The position numbers and the translations under genes were made by a program. A model generated the notes under the pieces. The model searched no databases. It saw only the letters and a list, made by a program, of their open reading frames with translations, and was not told the DNA's origin. A stretch of 64,000 nt of DNA from NCBI GenBank assembly GCA_934182465.1, contig CAKPRG010000007.1, positions 1-64,000 on the forward strand. Reading direction: 5' to 3'. Shown piece after piece: positions 37,955 to 46,911 of this stretch. Source of the DNA: an uncultured Clostridia bacterium (GTDB taxonomy: Bacteria > Bacillota > Clostridia > TANB77 > CAG-508). The first letter of the stretch is position 1. The number at the start of each line of letters is the position of its first letter.

Positions 37955-39655
37955 ATGAATTTAGAAGAAAGCGATAAGTTCATTAAGGAAAGAGAAGCGA
38001 GAAATGGAAAAAGAAGAATGGTTCTTATTTCAATAGTATTTTGTGCTGTACTAATAGCTTTTCTATTTATAATAATATTATTTTTATGTTATCAAGATGC
38101 ACAAACTTTAAAAGTTTTTGTTGATGGAACAAAGCAATCTTTCTCATCTGATTTATTTAAAGAAATAGATGGACAAGAATATGTAAATGCAAGAGAAATC
38201 ACAAAAATGTTAGATTGTACATATACCAAAGGTGAATATGGTAAATATACAGAGGATAATGATAGTTGCTATATTTCTAGCAATCATGAAGTTGTTTCAA
38301 TGAAAGCAGATAGTTCTTCTATGACAAAATATATTTTAAATGAAGATACTAATTCAACTTCAACATCATTATCAAAAGAAAAACTAGAAGCAGAACAAAA
38401 TGTATATGGCACACAATTAACTGTAAAATCAGCAAATGAAACAGAAGAAGTATTTAATTTAAAAAATCCAGTAAAATTAGTGGATGGAAATTTATATATA
38501 CCATTCGATTTATTACCAGATATATTTAATGTAAATATAAATACTAAAGAAAAAAATAGAGTTAGGATATATACACTAGCAACACTATATCAACAAGCAA
38601 AAAATGTTGCAGGAAAACTTGGATATTCTAGCATAACAGGCGAGTACGAAAATGTAAGAGCATTAGTATATGGCCTAATAGTAGTTGGTCAAGATGATAA
38701 ATACGGAGTAATAAATACTAGTGGTGAAGAAGTTATTAGTTTAAAATATAATGAAGTAGAATTTGTACAAAATGTAAAAGAATTTTTTGTATATGCAAAT
38801 AATACTATAGGTTTATTAGGTAGTGATGGAGCAACTATTATAAAACCAACTGAATATGACGATATATCAGTTTTAAGTGCAGAAAAACAATTATACTTAG
38901 TTCAAAAAAATAATAAATATGGTGTATTAAATAGAAAAGGTGAAGTTGTAGTTCATGCCGAATATGACCAAATAGGCCTTGTAGATAAATCAGGAAAATC
39001 AACAGAAGATGAATTAATAGCTAGTCTTGAAAACCCAGTAGTATTGTTTGACACTTGCATACCAGTTAAACAGGGTACAAAATATGGATTATACGATATA
39101 GATGGAACAGAACTTGCAAAAACAGTATATGATGGATTGGGATATAAAGTAGATACTAAAAACAATTCAAGTTCATCAAGTTCATCAAGTTCATCAAGTT
39201 CATCAAGTTCTTCAAATTCTTCTACAAATACAGTAGGAGAAAATAGTGTATTATTATTGCCAGAAAGTACTGGAATAAAAGGAATTGTAATAAATCAAAA
39301 TGGTGGTTATGGTATCTATGATGTAGAAGCAAAAAGAATTATAGTTCCAACAGTATGTAGCAAAATTTATTCAATTACAAAAAATGGTGTTACAAATTAC
39401 TATATGGAATTTAGTGGAAATCAACTTGATGTAGCAGAATATATGGTAGCAAATAATTTGGTTTCTGTAAAAGCTAATTCAAATAAAGCAGATAAAAATT
39501 CAATTGTAGATAATACGGTAGATACAACAAATACAACTGATACAACTGATACAAATGTAACTACAGATACAAGCACACAACCAACAGAAGAGCAATCTAC
39601 AAAAGAGTCAACAGAAGGACAAGAAACTCCAGTTGAACAACAACCAGAAAATTAA
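37955..39655 (+). CDS. Membrane-anchored WG-repeat-like protein with serine-rich linker
   Basis: A 566-residue protein. One helix (about 23-48) anchors it; the rest is probably extracellular. Residues of about 52-215 resemble copper-amine-oxidase-N/stalk domains (VFVDGTKQSF, YVNAREITKMLDC, LVDGNLYIPFDLL). From about 245 there are WG-like repeats of the form KYGVxNxxGExVxxxxYxxV (four or five). They are interrupted by a linker of about 15 Ser encoded by 9-bp tandem repeats and end in a Thr/Asp/Glu-rich tail. Function unknown; a sensor or wall-associated role is possible. It lies where yajC is often found. Confidence 0.65.
   Translation: MNLEESDKFIKEREARNGKRRMVLISIVFCAVLIAFLFIIILFLCYQDAQTLKVFVDGTKQSFSSDLFKEIDGQEYVNAREITKMLDCTYTKGEYGKYTEDNDSCYISSNHEVVSMKADSSSMTKYILNEDTNSTSTSLSKEKLEAEQNVYGTQLTVKSANETEEVFNLKNPVKLVDGNLYIPFDLLPDIFNVNINTKEKNRVRIYTLATLYQQAKNVAGKLGYSSITGEYENVRALVYGLIVVGQDDKYGVINTSGEEVISLKYNEVEFVQNVKEFFVYANNTIGLLGSDGATIIKPTEYDDISVLSAEKQLYLVQKNNKYGVLNRKGEVVVHAEYDQIGLVDKSGKSTEDELIASLENPVVLFDTCIPVKQGTKYGLYDIDGTELAKTVYDGLGYKVDTKNNSSSSSSSSSSSSSSSSNSSTNTVGENSVLLLPESTGIKGIVINQNGGYGIYDVEAKRIIVPTVCSKIYSITKNGVTNYYMEFSGNQLDVAEYMVANNLVSVKANSNKADKNSIVDNTVDTTNTTDTTDTNVTTDTSTQPTEEQSTKESTEGQETPVEQQPEN
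39167..39211 (+). repeat. 9-bp tandem repeat encoding a serine tract
   Basis: Four perfect copies of TCAAGTTCA (39167-39202) and one variant (39203-39211) encode Ser-Ser-Ser units. Because the unit is a multiple of three, copy-number change would alter linker length without a frameshift. Confidence 0.85.
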
Positions 39656-39683
39656 TAGTTATTAAAATAAAAAATTGATAAAT

Positions 39684-39716
39684 AAAAAGGCAATTCAATA
39701 GAGTTGTCTTTTTTAT
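39684..39716 (+). terminator. Rho-independent terminator
   Basis: AAAAAGGCAA (39684-39693) pairs with TTGTCTTTTT (39704-39713) through one G-U pair, with T residues following. Confidence 0.75.
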
Positions 39717-39793
39717 TATAATATCCACTTTTATTCGTTCTAAAATAAATTGTTTTGCATAAAATGTACAAAATGAAAAGATGGAGGATAAAT

Positions 39794-40159
39794 ATGAATC
39801 AAATTGTTTTGGATTTTGTAAAATCAATTTTTTTATCAATTATTATAACTTTAATTTCATTAATATTGCTTTCTATTATTTTAAGTACATCAAATATTTC
39901 TGAGAATATAATTAGTCCTGCAATTATAATAATTTCAAGTGTTAGCATTTTAATTGGCAGTTTTCTAATTTCTAGAAAAATAAAAGAAAGAGGAATTTTA
40001 AATGGAGCAATTTTAGGTTCTTTATATATGTTAATTATATATTTACTATCAAGTATAGTTAGTAAAAACTTTGGTATTGAATTTTATACTTTAGTAATGA
40101 TTGGAAGTGGTATATTAGCTGGATGTATAGGTGGAATTTTAGGAGTGAATTTGAAGTAA
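39794..40159 (+). CDS. TIGR04086-family membrane protein
   Basis: A 121-residue protein with four hydrophobic helices (about 10-30, 38-57, 66-88, 98-117) and the C-terminal GSGILAGCIGGILGVNLK typical of this family. The start is ATG 39794 behind GGAGG; an upstream in-frame ATG at 39755 has no ribosome binding site. In Clostridia the family sits between tgt/yajC and the HD-secDF genes, as here. Its function is not established. Confidence 0.75.
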   Translation: MNQIVLDFVKSIFLSIIITLISLILLSIILSTSNISENIISPAIIIISSVSILIGSFLISRKIKERGILNGAILGSLYMLIIYLLSSIVSKNFGIEFYTLVMIGSGILAGCIGGILGVNLK

Positions 40160-40235
40160 TAAAATTTAATTTTTTAGAATATATTAAAGTTGAAAATGAA
40201 TTATTGTATAAAAAGTTGATATATATTGTTCTGTA

Positions 40236-40324
40236 ATACCGCGTAGCGATCAAACGAGCTATGCGAGTGCGAATGGAGCAATCTTCATTTAAAATAAAAA
40301 AAGAAGATTGCGACAACAAGGTAT
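40236..40324. ncRNA. Structured, locally GC-rich three-way-junction element
   Basis: In a 313-base gene-free stretch, ATACC (40236-40240) pairs with GGTAT (40320-40324). Inside, GCGTAGC (40241-40247) pairs with GCTATGC (40258-40264), and GCAATCTTC (40278-40286) pairs perfectly with GAAGATTGC (40303-40311). The local base composition is much richer in GC than its surroundings. It could be a small RNA, a leader of the HD gene, or a palindromic dispersed DNA element. Strand unknown. Confidence 0.45.
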
Positions 40325-40472
40325 GAAAAAACAAATATATCAGCTTTTTATTCTAGAAAATATAATAATAGAGGTTACTTTGTAGACAAAAAATAAAAAA
40401 AGTAATTGAAAGTAGTTGATATTTTTCGGCTTTTAATATAAAATTAACAAAGATTTATAATAGGAGGAAAAT

Positions 40473-41132
40473 ATGGTTACTTTTGATGATGTTGTAAACA
40501 ACATAGAAGTGAAAGAACTTATAAAAAATGCACAAAAGCAATTAGATGTTTTAGGTTATACAGAGCATTCTGCAAGACATGTAGGACTAGTTGCTGAAAG
40601 AGCAGCATATGTTTTAAGAACACTTGGATATGATGAACATAGAATTGAACTTGCAAGAATTGCAGGTTATATGCATGATATTGGCAATTCTATAAATAGA
40701 GTAGATCATGCTCATACAGGTGCGATAATGGCATATCAAATTTTAAAAGATATGGAAATGGACGTTTCTGATAGAACTGAAATTATGATGGCTATAGGAA
40801 ATCATGATGAAGTAACAGGTACGGCGGTAAGTGATATATCTGCAGCTCTTATATTAGCTGATAAATCTGATGCACATAGAAGTAGAGTATCAAAAAAAGA
40901 TAGAATTTTATTTGATAAACATGATGAAGTAAATTATGCAGTTACAAGTTCTGATTTAATAATAGATAAAGAGCAAAGAAAAGCAATATTGAATTTAACA
41001 ATAGATACAAAAATTTGCCCTGTAATAGACTATTTTGAAATATTTATGGATAGAACAAAAATGAGTAAAAGAGCAGCAAAATATTTAGGATTATGGTTTG
41101 AATTAGTCATAAACAATACAAACTTATTATAG
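40473..41132 (+). CDS. HD-domain phosphohydrolase
   Basis: A 219-residue protein with an HD metal site: EHSARH (about 31-36), GYMHDIGNSIN with the HD pair (about 69), DHAHTGAIMA and the later GNHDE and ADKSDAHRSRV. This pattern is found in uncharacterised Clostridial HD proteins located beside secDF. It should hydrolyse a phosphorylated substrate, perhaps a nucleotide. The true substrate is unknown. AGGAGG before ATG; secD starts 12 bases after its stop. Confidence 0.8.
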   Translation: MVTFDDVVNNIEVKELIKNAQKQLDVLGYTEHSARHVGLVAERAAYVLRTLGYDEHRIELARIAGYMHDIGNSINRVDHAHTGAIMAYQILKDMEMDVSDRTEIMMAIGNHDEVTGTAVSDISAALILADKSDAHRSRVSKKDRILFDKHDEVNYAVTSSDLIIDKEQRKAILNLTIDTKICPVIDYFEIFMDRTKMSKRAAKYLGLWFELVINNTNLL

Positions 41133-41144
41133 GAGGAAAATACA

Positions 41145-42587
41145 GTGGAAAAAAACTTAAGAAAATTTAGAACAATAGCAATAGTATTAGTTGTAGTATT
41201 AATATCATTAATTGCTTTTGTAGGAATTTTTGGAAAATCTTTAAATCAATTTAAAAATTTAATACCATCTTATACATATGGTATGGATTTAGAAGGTTCT
41301 AGAGAATTAAAATTTGTTGTAGATACAACAGAAGAAGAAAAAAATGTATATGTAGATGATAATGGAAATGTTCTTGGTGTAGTAAAAGAAGATGAAGAAA
41401 ATAAAGGAACTTCTTTGTCAACAAATGAAAACAGTAAAGATAATCAAAATGTTCAAGAAACAGATACTGACACTTCAAAACCAAATTACGCAACAGAAAC
41501 AAGAACAATAAAGAAAAATGAAGATCAAGATTTAACTAAAGATAATTTTGAAAAAACAAAAAAAATTATTCAAACAAGATTTAATAAACAAGGAATTTCA
41601 GAATATAACATTCGTTTAGATTCTGTTACTGGAGAACTTGTTATTGATGTTCCAGATAATGAAAAAGTAAATGTAATTTATCAATTAGTTCAAACTAAAG
41701 GAACTGTTCAAATTATAGACCATCAAACAGGAATTGTTTTAATAGATGGAAGTCATATTAAAAAAGTAGAATCAGTATATTCTTCAAATTCAACAGAGGG
41801 ATACAAAACATTTTTACAAGTGACTTTTGATAAAGAAGGTACTGAAAAATTAAAAGAAATTAGTAATCAATATGTAGAAGTAACTGATGAAGAAGGAAAC
41901 TCTACAAAGACTTATGTAGAAGTTACTTTAGATGGAGAAGCTTTATTAACAACATATTTTGGAGAAGAATTATCAGAAGGTATAATTCAAATTCCTATGG
42001 GAGAAGCAACAAAAGATACAACAGAATTCAAATCAGTATATGAAACTACTCAATATTTAGCTACAATTATGGATAAGGGACAAACTCCTGTTGTATATTC
42101 TTTAAGTTCAGATAATTTTATAAAATCAGAAATTACTGATACACAAAAACTTGTAGCAAAAATTGTTGCAGTAGTTGTACTAGCAATTATATCTGTAGTT
42201 TTAATAGTAAAATACAGAGTAAATGGTCTATTAGCAAGTATATCAAATATAGGATTTATTGCTTTAATAATTTTAATATTAAGATATACAAAAGTTTCAA
42301 TAACATTAAACTCTGTAATAGCTTTTGTAACAATGATAATTTTAAATATGGTATTCTTAGTTAATTTATTAAAAAGATTATCAAAACAATCAATTTCAAA
42401 AGCATATAATGAAACAATGAAAAATTATTATTTATCTATAATTCCATTTGGAGTTGTGGCTGTTATATTTACATTTATGTCAAATATAACAATTGGTAGT
42501 ATAGGAATGATTATATTCTGGTGCTTATTTATACAAGTTATTTATAATTTTATTATTACAAAAACAATGTATATTGGCAAAAAATAA
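41145..42587 (+). CDS. secD: Divergent SecD-like translocase subunit
   Basis: A 480-residue protein with a GTG start behind AGGAGG. An N-terminal helix (about 10-30) is followed by YTYGMDLEGSRELKFVVD, recognisable as the SecD LGLDLxGG region, a periplasmic-type domain with QTRFNKQGISEYNIRLDS, and about five C-terminal helices (from residue 340). The family motif GMAVDANVLIFER in helix 4, which carries the Asp needed for proton coupling, is replaced by a stretch with no Asp (AFVTMIILNMVFLVNLLKRL). Position before a SecF-like gene supports the call, but proton-driven function is doubtful. Confidence 0.75.
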   Translation: MEKNLRKFRTIAIVLVVVLISLIAFVGIFGKSLNQFKNLIPSYTYGMDLEGSRELKFVVDTTEEEKNVYVDDNGNVLGVVKEDEENKGTSLSTNENSKDNQNVQETDTDTSKPNYATETRTIKKNEDQDLTKDNFEKTKKIIQTRFNKQGISEYNIRLDSVTGELVIDVPDNEKVNVIYQLVQTKGTVQIIDHQTGIVLIDGSHIKKVESVYSSNSTEGYKTFLQVTFDKEGTEKLKEISNQYVEVTDEEGNSTKTYVEVTLDGEALLTTYFGEELSEGIIQIPMGEATKDTTEFKSVYETTQYLATIMDKGQTPVVYSLSSDNFIKSEITDTQKLVAKIVAVVVLAIISVVLIVKYRVNGLLASISNIGFIALIILILRYTKVSITLNSVIAFVTMIILNMVFLVNLLKRLSKQSISKAYNETMKNYYLSIIPFGVVAVIFTFMSNITIGSIGMIIFWCLFIQVIYNFIITKTMYIGKK

Positions 42588-42618
42588 AACTATACTATAG
42601 AAAGGAATGGATTTTATA

Positions 42619-43299
42619 ATGAATAAAGAAATGAATAAAAAAGTTTTAATTTTAGGATTAGTACTTTTAATTATTGCAGGTATTATAGTTGTTCTTTTAA
42701 AAGGCTTTAATGTAGATTTAATGCTAGAGCAACATACAGAAATAACATATAATTTAGGAAAAGAATATGATTTAAAAGATATAAAAACAATATGTAAAGA
42801 TACTTTTGGAAATAAAAAAGTTGTTATCAAAGAAGTAGAATTATTTGGAGAAGCAGTATCAATAAATGTTTCATCTATTACAGATGAAGAAAAAGAAAAA
42901 TTAGTAAATAAAATGAATGAAAAATATGAACAAACAAAAACAGTTGATGATTTACAAATTTCTACAATTCCAAATGTAAGAATTAGAGATTGGGTTACAC
43001 CTTATATTAAACCAGTGTGTATATCAGTTTTCATAGTTTTAGCATATATGATAATAAGATTTAGAAGATTAAATACATTAAAATTATTAGGAAATATAAT
43101 TTTAAAAATAACAGTAACAGTATTAGCAATTTTAAGTGCTATAGCAATATTAAGAATACCAGTTATGCCATCATATATAACAATTCTAACAATTATAGCA
43201 ATTGCAGAATGTTGCGTATATTTATCTAAATATGAAAAGAATTTATTAGAAGAAAAAAATAAAGCTAAAAACAAAAAGAAAGCAAAAGCAACAAAATAA
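42619..43299 (+). CDS. secF: Short divergent SecF-like subunit
   Basis: A 226-residue protein from ATG 42619 (AAAGGA 12 bases upstream; the in-frame ATG at 42607 abuts that site). One N-terminal helix, a small extracytoplasmic domain (about 35-120) and four helices (about 124-205) give the six-helix SecF plan in compact form; the family is usually near 300 residues. The motif DTIVVFDRIRE is absent, and AIAECCVYLSKYEKN stands in its place. A Lys-rich tail follows. Identification rests on topology and on following secD by 19 bases. Confidence 0.65.
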   Translation: MNKEMNKKVLILGLVLLIIAGIIVVLLKGFNVDLMLEQHTEITYNLGKEYDLKDIKTICKDTFGNKKVVIKEVELFGEAVSINVSSITDEEKEKLVNKMNEKYEQTKTVDDLQISTIPNVRIRDWVTPYIKPVCISVFIVLAYMIIRFRRLNTLKLLGNIILKITVTVLAILSAIAILRIPVMPSYITILTIIAIAECCVYLSKYEKNLLEEKNKAKNKKKAKATK

Positions 43300-43306
43300 A
43301 CAAGAG

Positions 43307-43343
43307 AGGAGTTTAGAAGGATTTACTTTTAAACTCCTTTTTA
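43307..43343 (+). terminator. Rho-independent terminator after secF
   Basis: AGGAGTTTA (43307-43315) pairs with TAAACTCCT (43330-43338), followed by TTTT. Confidence 0.8.
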
Positions 43344-43490
43344 TATAATAGGAAAGTGCTCTGCACTTCCTATTATATAAAGGCTTACGCCCAACTTTGC
43401 ACACAAGTTTTTTTCAAAAACTTGGCGCGATGAACAAAGACGTGGACATTTGCATTAAATTTTGTCTTTTGCAATTATCATAATGTCCAC
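43341..43490. other. Three-hairpin structured intergenic element
   Basis: Hairpin 1 is almost perfect: TTATATAATAGGAA (43341-43354), one bulged A, GTGC, loop TCT, GCAC, TTCCTATTATATAA (to 43380), 18 pairs in all. Hairpin 2 is CAAGTTTTT/AAAAACTTG (43404-43424). Hairpin 3 is GTGGACATT (43442-43450) with AATGTCCAC (43482-43490); its loop contains the 29-nt repeat shared with 28208-28236. The region is GC-richer than its surroundings. It may be a leader or small RNA for the ABC operon, or a palindromic mobile remnant. Confidence 0.5.
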
Positions 43491-43520
43491 TTTTGTTATA
43501 TTATAAGAAAGAGGTAAAAA

Positions 43521-44255
43521 ATGTTAGAAGTTTCTAATTTAAGTAAAAGTTTTGGAAATGTTGAAGCTTTAAAAAATTTAAACTTTAAAGCAGAAGATGG
43601 AAAAATTTTTGGAATAATTGGTAGAAATGGAGCTGGAAAATCAACTACATTTAGACTAATTTTAAAAATAATTGAACCTACAAATGGTGAAATTTTATAT
43701 AATGGAGAAAAAATAAACGAAAAGATTTTAGATAAAATTGGTTATTTGCCTGAAGAAGGAAGTTTAATATCAACATATACAGTTCTAGAATTATGCGAAT
43801 ATTATGGTGCTTTAAAATTAGTTTCACCAGAGCAAATAAGAGAAAGACTAGTTATGTGGCTTGAGGAATTTAATATTAAAGAATTTATGAATAGAAAAAT
43901 TAAAGATTTATCAAAAGGAAATAGGCAAAAAATTCAATTCATTATATCTATATTACATAATCCAGAATTGTTAATTTTAGATGAACCTTTTTCAGGATTA
44001 GATCCAATTAGTGTTGAAGAGCTAAAAAAAGCAATTTTAAAATTAAAATCAGAAGGAAAAACTATAATTTTTTCATCACATAGAATGGATCATATAGAAG
44101 CACTTTGCGAAAATATATTAATAATAGATAAAGGAAAAACTTTACTAGAAGGAAATTTGAAAGAAATTGAAGCAAATTATGAGATAAATGGAATTAAAGG
44201 TGGTCATAATTTGAATGATATATTTATAGATAAGGTAGGAACTTCAAATGAATAA
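43521..44255 (+). CDS. ABC transporter ATP-binding protein (NatA-like)
   Basis: A 244-residue ATPase with Walker A GRNGAGKSTTFRLIL (about 35), Q-loop segment IGYLPEEGSLI, signature LSKGNRQK (about 132), Walker B LLILDEPFSGLDP and a switch His in SSHRMDHIE. The sequence style matches NatA-type exporters. Its last eight bases overlap the permease start, so translation is coupled. ATG behind AAAGAGG. Confidence 0.9.
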   Translation: MLEVSNLSKSFGNVEALKNLNFKAEDGKIFGIIGRNGAGKSTTFRLILKIIEPTNGEILYNGEKINEKILDKIGYLPEEGSLISTYTVLELCEYYGALKLVSPEQIRERLVMWLEEFNIKEFMNRKIKDLSKGNRQKIQFIISILHNPELLILDEPFSGLDPISVEELKKAILKLKSEGKTIIFSSHRMDHIEALCENILIIDKGKTLLEGNLKEIEANYEINGIKGGHNLNDIFIDKVGTSNE

Positions 44256-46470
44256 ACAAAAAATAAAAGAAATTGTTAAATTTTATATTCAAAAAAATAT
44301 ACAAAATAAATGGTTCATACTTGTTAATATCTTAATCTTTTTATCAGTTTTAATAGCAACAAATGGAAATAATATTAAATCATATTTAGAGAGCAAAAAT
44401 ATTAATTTATTTGATGATGAATTTAAAATTGAAATAATAGATGAAGATAATTTAGCAACTGATCAAATTATAAAACAATTTGAAAATAGAGAAAATATAG
44501 AAATATCTAAAATTTCAGAAAATAATTATACAAAAGAAAATATACCAAAGAATTTTGCTTTAGTAGAAATAAGTAAAAGTGAAACAGGATATATATCAGC
44601 GAAAATAACTTCAAAAGAAGGAATTGATAATGAAATATATTCAAAAATTGTAGAGGCTGTAAAAGAAGCAAGAAATGAAATATTTGCTGAAGAATCAGGA
44701 ATAACAAATGAAGAAATAAATATGCTTAGTGAATATCCACAGATAGATAGAATATTTTTAGGAGCAAATGCTGAAAATTCGGGACAAAAAGAAAGCATAA
44801 AATTAGTTAGTACAATTATAGTATATTTAGTTTCAATTTTTATTTTTTCGAAAATTGCAAATTAAATAGCACAAGAAAAAGTATCAAAATCCATAGAATA
44901 TGTTTTAACATCTGTAACAGCAGAAGAATATTTGTTGGCGAAAATTATAAGTGTTATGGCCATAGTGTTAATTCAAGTAATATATACAATCATATATTAT
45001 TTAATTGGAAATATGATAGGAAATTTAATAATCTTTAGCAAAACAGGTGAAAGTATTTCATTACTTACAGGCCAGTCTATAGCGAATATGGATAAAGATA
45101 TAGTAGAGTATATAATTTTAGTATTTGTATATGCATTTTTAAATTTGATTTTGATGTCAATTATACAGGCTGCTTTGTCATCAAAAACAACAAGTATGTC
45201 TGAAGCTGGAAATAGTGTAATGTTTTTAATGGTAATAACAGTAGCAGCATATTTAATGACAATAGCTTTAATTACACCTTACACAAATATGACAATAGGA
45301 TTATATGCATTATCTTGTATACCATTATTGTCAAATTATTTTGTACCAGCAATAGTAATAATAGGTCAAGCGAATGCATTGCAAATAATAATCTCGTTTT
45401 TATTACTTATTATTTCAATTCCAATAACATTCAAAATATGTTCAAAAATATTAAAAAATGGAGTTTTAGATTATAGTAATAAAAAAGTAAAAAAACAAGA
45501 AAAAACATTAGAAGATGAACAAAAAATATTGATGAATAAAATGAAATTTAAACAATTTTCATTTGTAATAGGAATGACAGTAATAATCTGGGTTACAGTT
45601 CAAGTAATAATGCAAGTTTTAATGACTATGATAATAGCACCTTTAGTAAATATAAGTGAAGGAAAAATGCAACTTGTAACTTTAGCTTGTACATCAATAT
45701 TAAGCTTATTAGCTTCTATAGGATTTTTAAATACTTATTCAAATGATAAATTTAGTAAGAAAGATAATATAAAAATAGATAATAAAACAAAATTTAAGCA
45801 TTTGGGCATTGGATTAGTTTTAGTAATTGTATTACAAGGAATTTTGGCATATGTTTATCAGAAAATAGGATTAAATTATAATGCAATAGAAACAATAGAT
45901 TTACGAGGTGATTTTAGTTTTGTTAGTATAGTATTGTATATATGTACAATAGCGCTAATTCCAGCAGTATTTGAAGAGCTATTTTTTAGAAAAGGTTTAA
46001 TAAATTATTCAGAAAAATTTGGAAAAGGATTTGCTGTAATCTTTTCTGCAATTGTATTTGGATTAGTACACATGAATTTAGGACAATTTATTTTTGCATT
46101 TGGAATAGGAATTGTATTTGGAATTATTTATTTAAAAACAAAAGATATAAAATTAACAATGATATTGCATTTTTTAAATAATAGCTATTCTGCAATTTTA
46201 TCTATATTGGTAATGAAAAATTTAGTGAATGAGCAATTTGTGGAAGGATTTTCGAATTTACTATTTGCAGTAAGTTTAGTAATTTTAATTTTAGGATTAT
46301 TAAAATATTTTAAACAAAATAAAGAAAAATTAAAATTACCAAAAATAAAAGATCTACAAAAGAATTTGAAAGAATATAAATACATATTGTATGATTATAC
46401 TTTTATTGTATCTGCTGTTTTAATAGTTGTTTGTTTTGCATTAACAGAAAAGATGTTAAGAAGTTTATAA
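44248..46470 (+). pseudogene. ABC-2/CPBP fusion permease interrupted by an in-frame stop
   Basis: Two open frames, 44248-44865 and 44932-46470, lie in the same reading frame, separated by one TAA at 44863-44865. Reading through the stop gives a NatB-like permease of about 740 residues: N-terminal helix, extracytoplasmic domain, then KIAN-stop-IAQEKVSKSIEYVLTS, the conserved EKxSRxMEiLLtS segment just past the second helix. The C-terminal half ends in a CPBP (CAAX protease-like) domain with FEELFFRKGLI and HFLNNSYSA. The residue at the stop fits a simple point mutation. It could be a true nonsense mutation, an assembly error, or two chains translated separately from a later TTG (44932). Confidence 0.75.
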
Positions 46471-46591
46471 AAATTTTAATATTGTATGGAAATATCTTTT
46501 ACAATGTGATAAAATGTCTAATATAAAAATAAAAGGTCTAAAATTGAAAAATTAATTCGAATTTGTACCTACAGAAAGGAAAAGGTAAATT

Positions 46592-46882
46592 ATGGGAGTT
46601 ATAAAAAAATGTGCTCGTTGTGGTTGTTTATATACAACTGATGCAGAGGTATGTCAAGAATGTAAAAAGAAAGATATGGCAGATTTAAGTAAATTAAAAG
46701 GATTTATAGCAGAAGGATTTGTGGCTGGAACAACAAAACAAGATATTTTAAAAGGCACAGGAATCAGTGCTAAAAACTTAAATAGATATTTAGGTTATGA
46801 AGAATTCGCAGGAATTTATCTACAAGAAAATAATATATTAAAAGATGCAGACTTAGGTGCAAAAGGAAGCATAAAAGTTTAG
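46592..46882 (+). CDS. Zinc-ribbon and helix-turn-helix protein
   Basis: A 96-residue protein. CARCGCLY and CQECKKKD (Cys at about 7, 10, 20 and 23) form a zinc ribbon, followed by a helical region with a plausible HTH (TTKQDILKGTGISAKNLNRYL). The plan is like the flagellar-operon YvyF proteins (TIGR03826), but the sequence is not close enough to be sure and no flagellar genes are near. Start behind GAAAGGAAAAGG. It ends 29 bases before tyrS and may be cotranscribed. Confidence 0.6.
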   Translation: MGVIKKCARCGCLYTTDAEVCQECKKKDMADLSKLKGFIAEGFVAGTTKQDILKGTGISAKNLNRYLGYEEFAGIYLQENNILKDADLGAKGSIKV

Positions 46883-46911
46883 AATAAAAGATTACGTATG
46901 GAGGGAATTTG

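Noticed and set aside
39167..39211. CRISPR-like or site-specific repeat array
   Set aside because: The units are 9 bp, in frame within a coding sequence, with no spacers.
46883..46911. T-box or other tRNA-responsive leader before tyrS
   Set aside because: The gap to the upstream gene is only 29 bases and lacks any T-box sequence.
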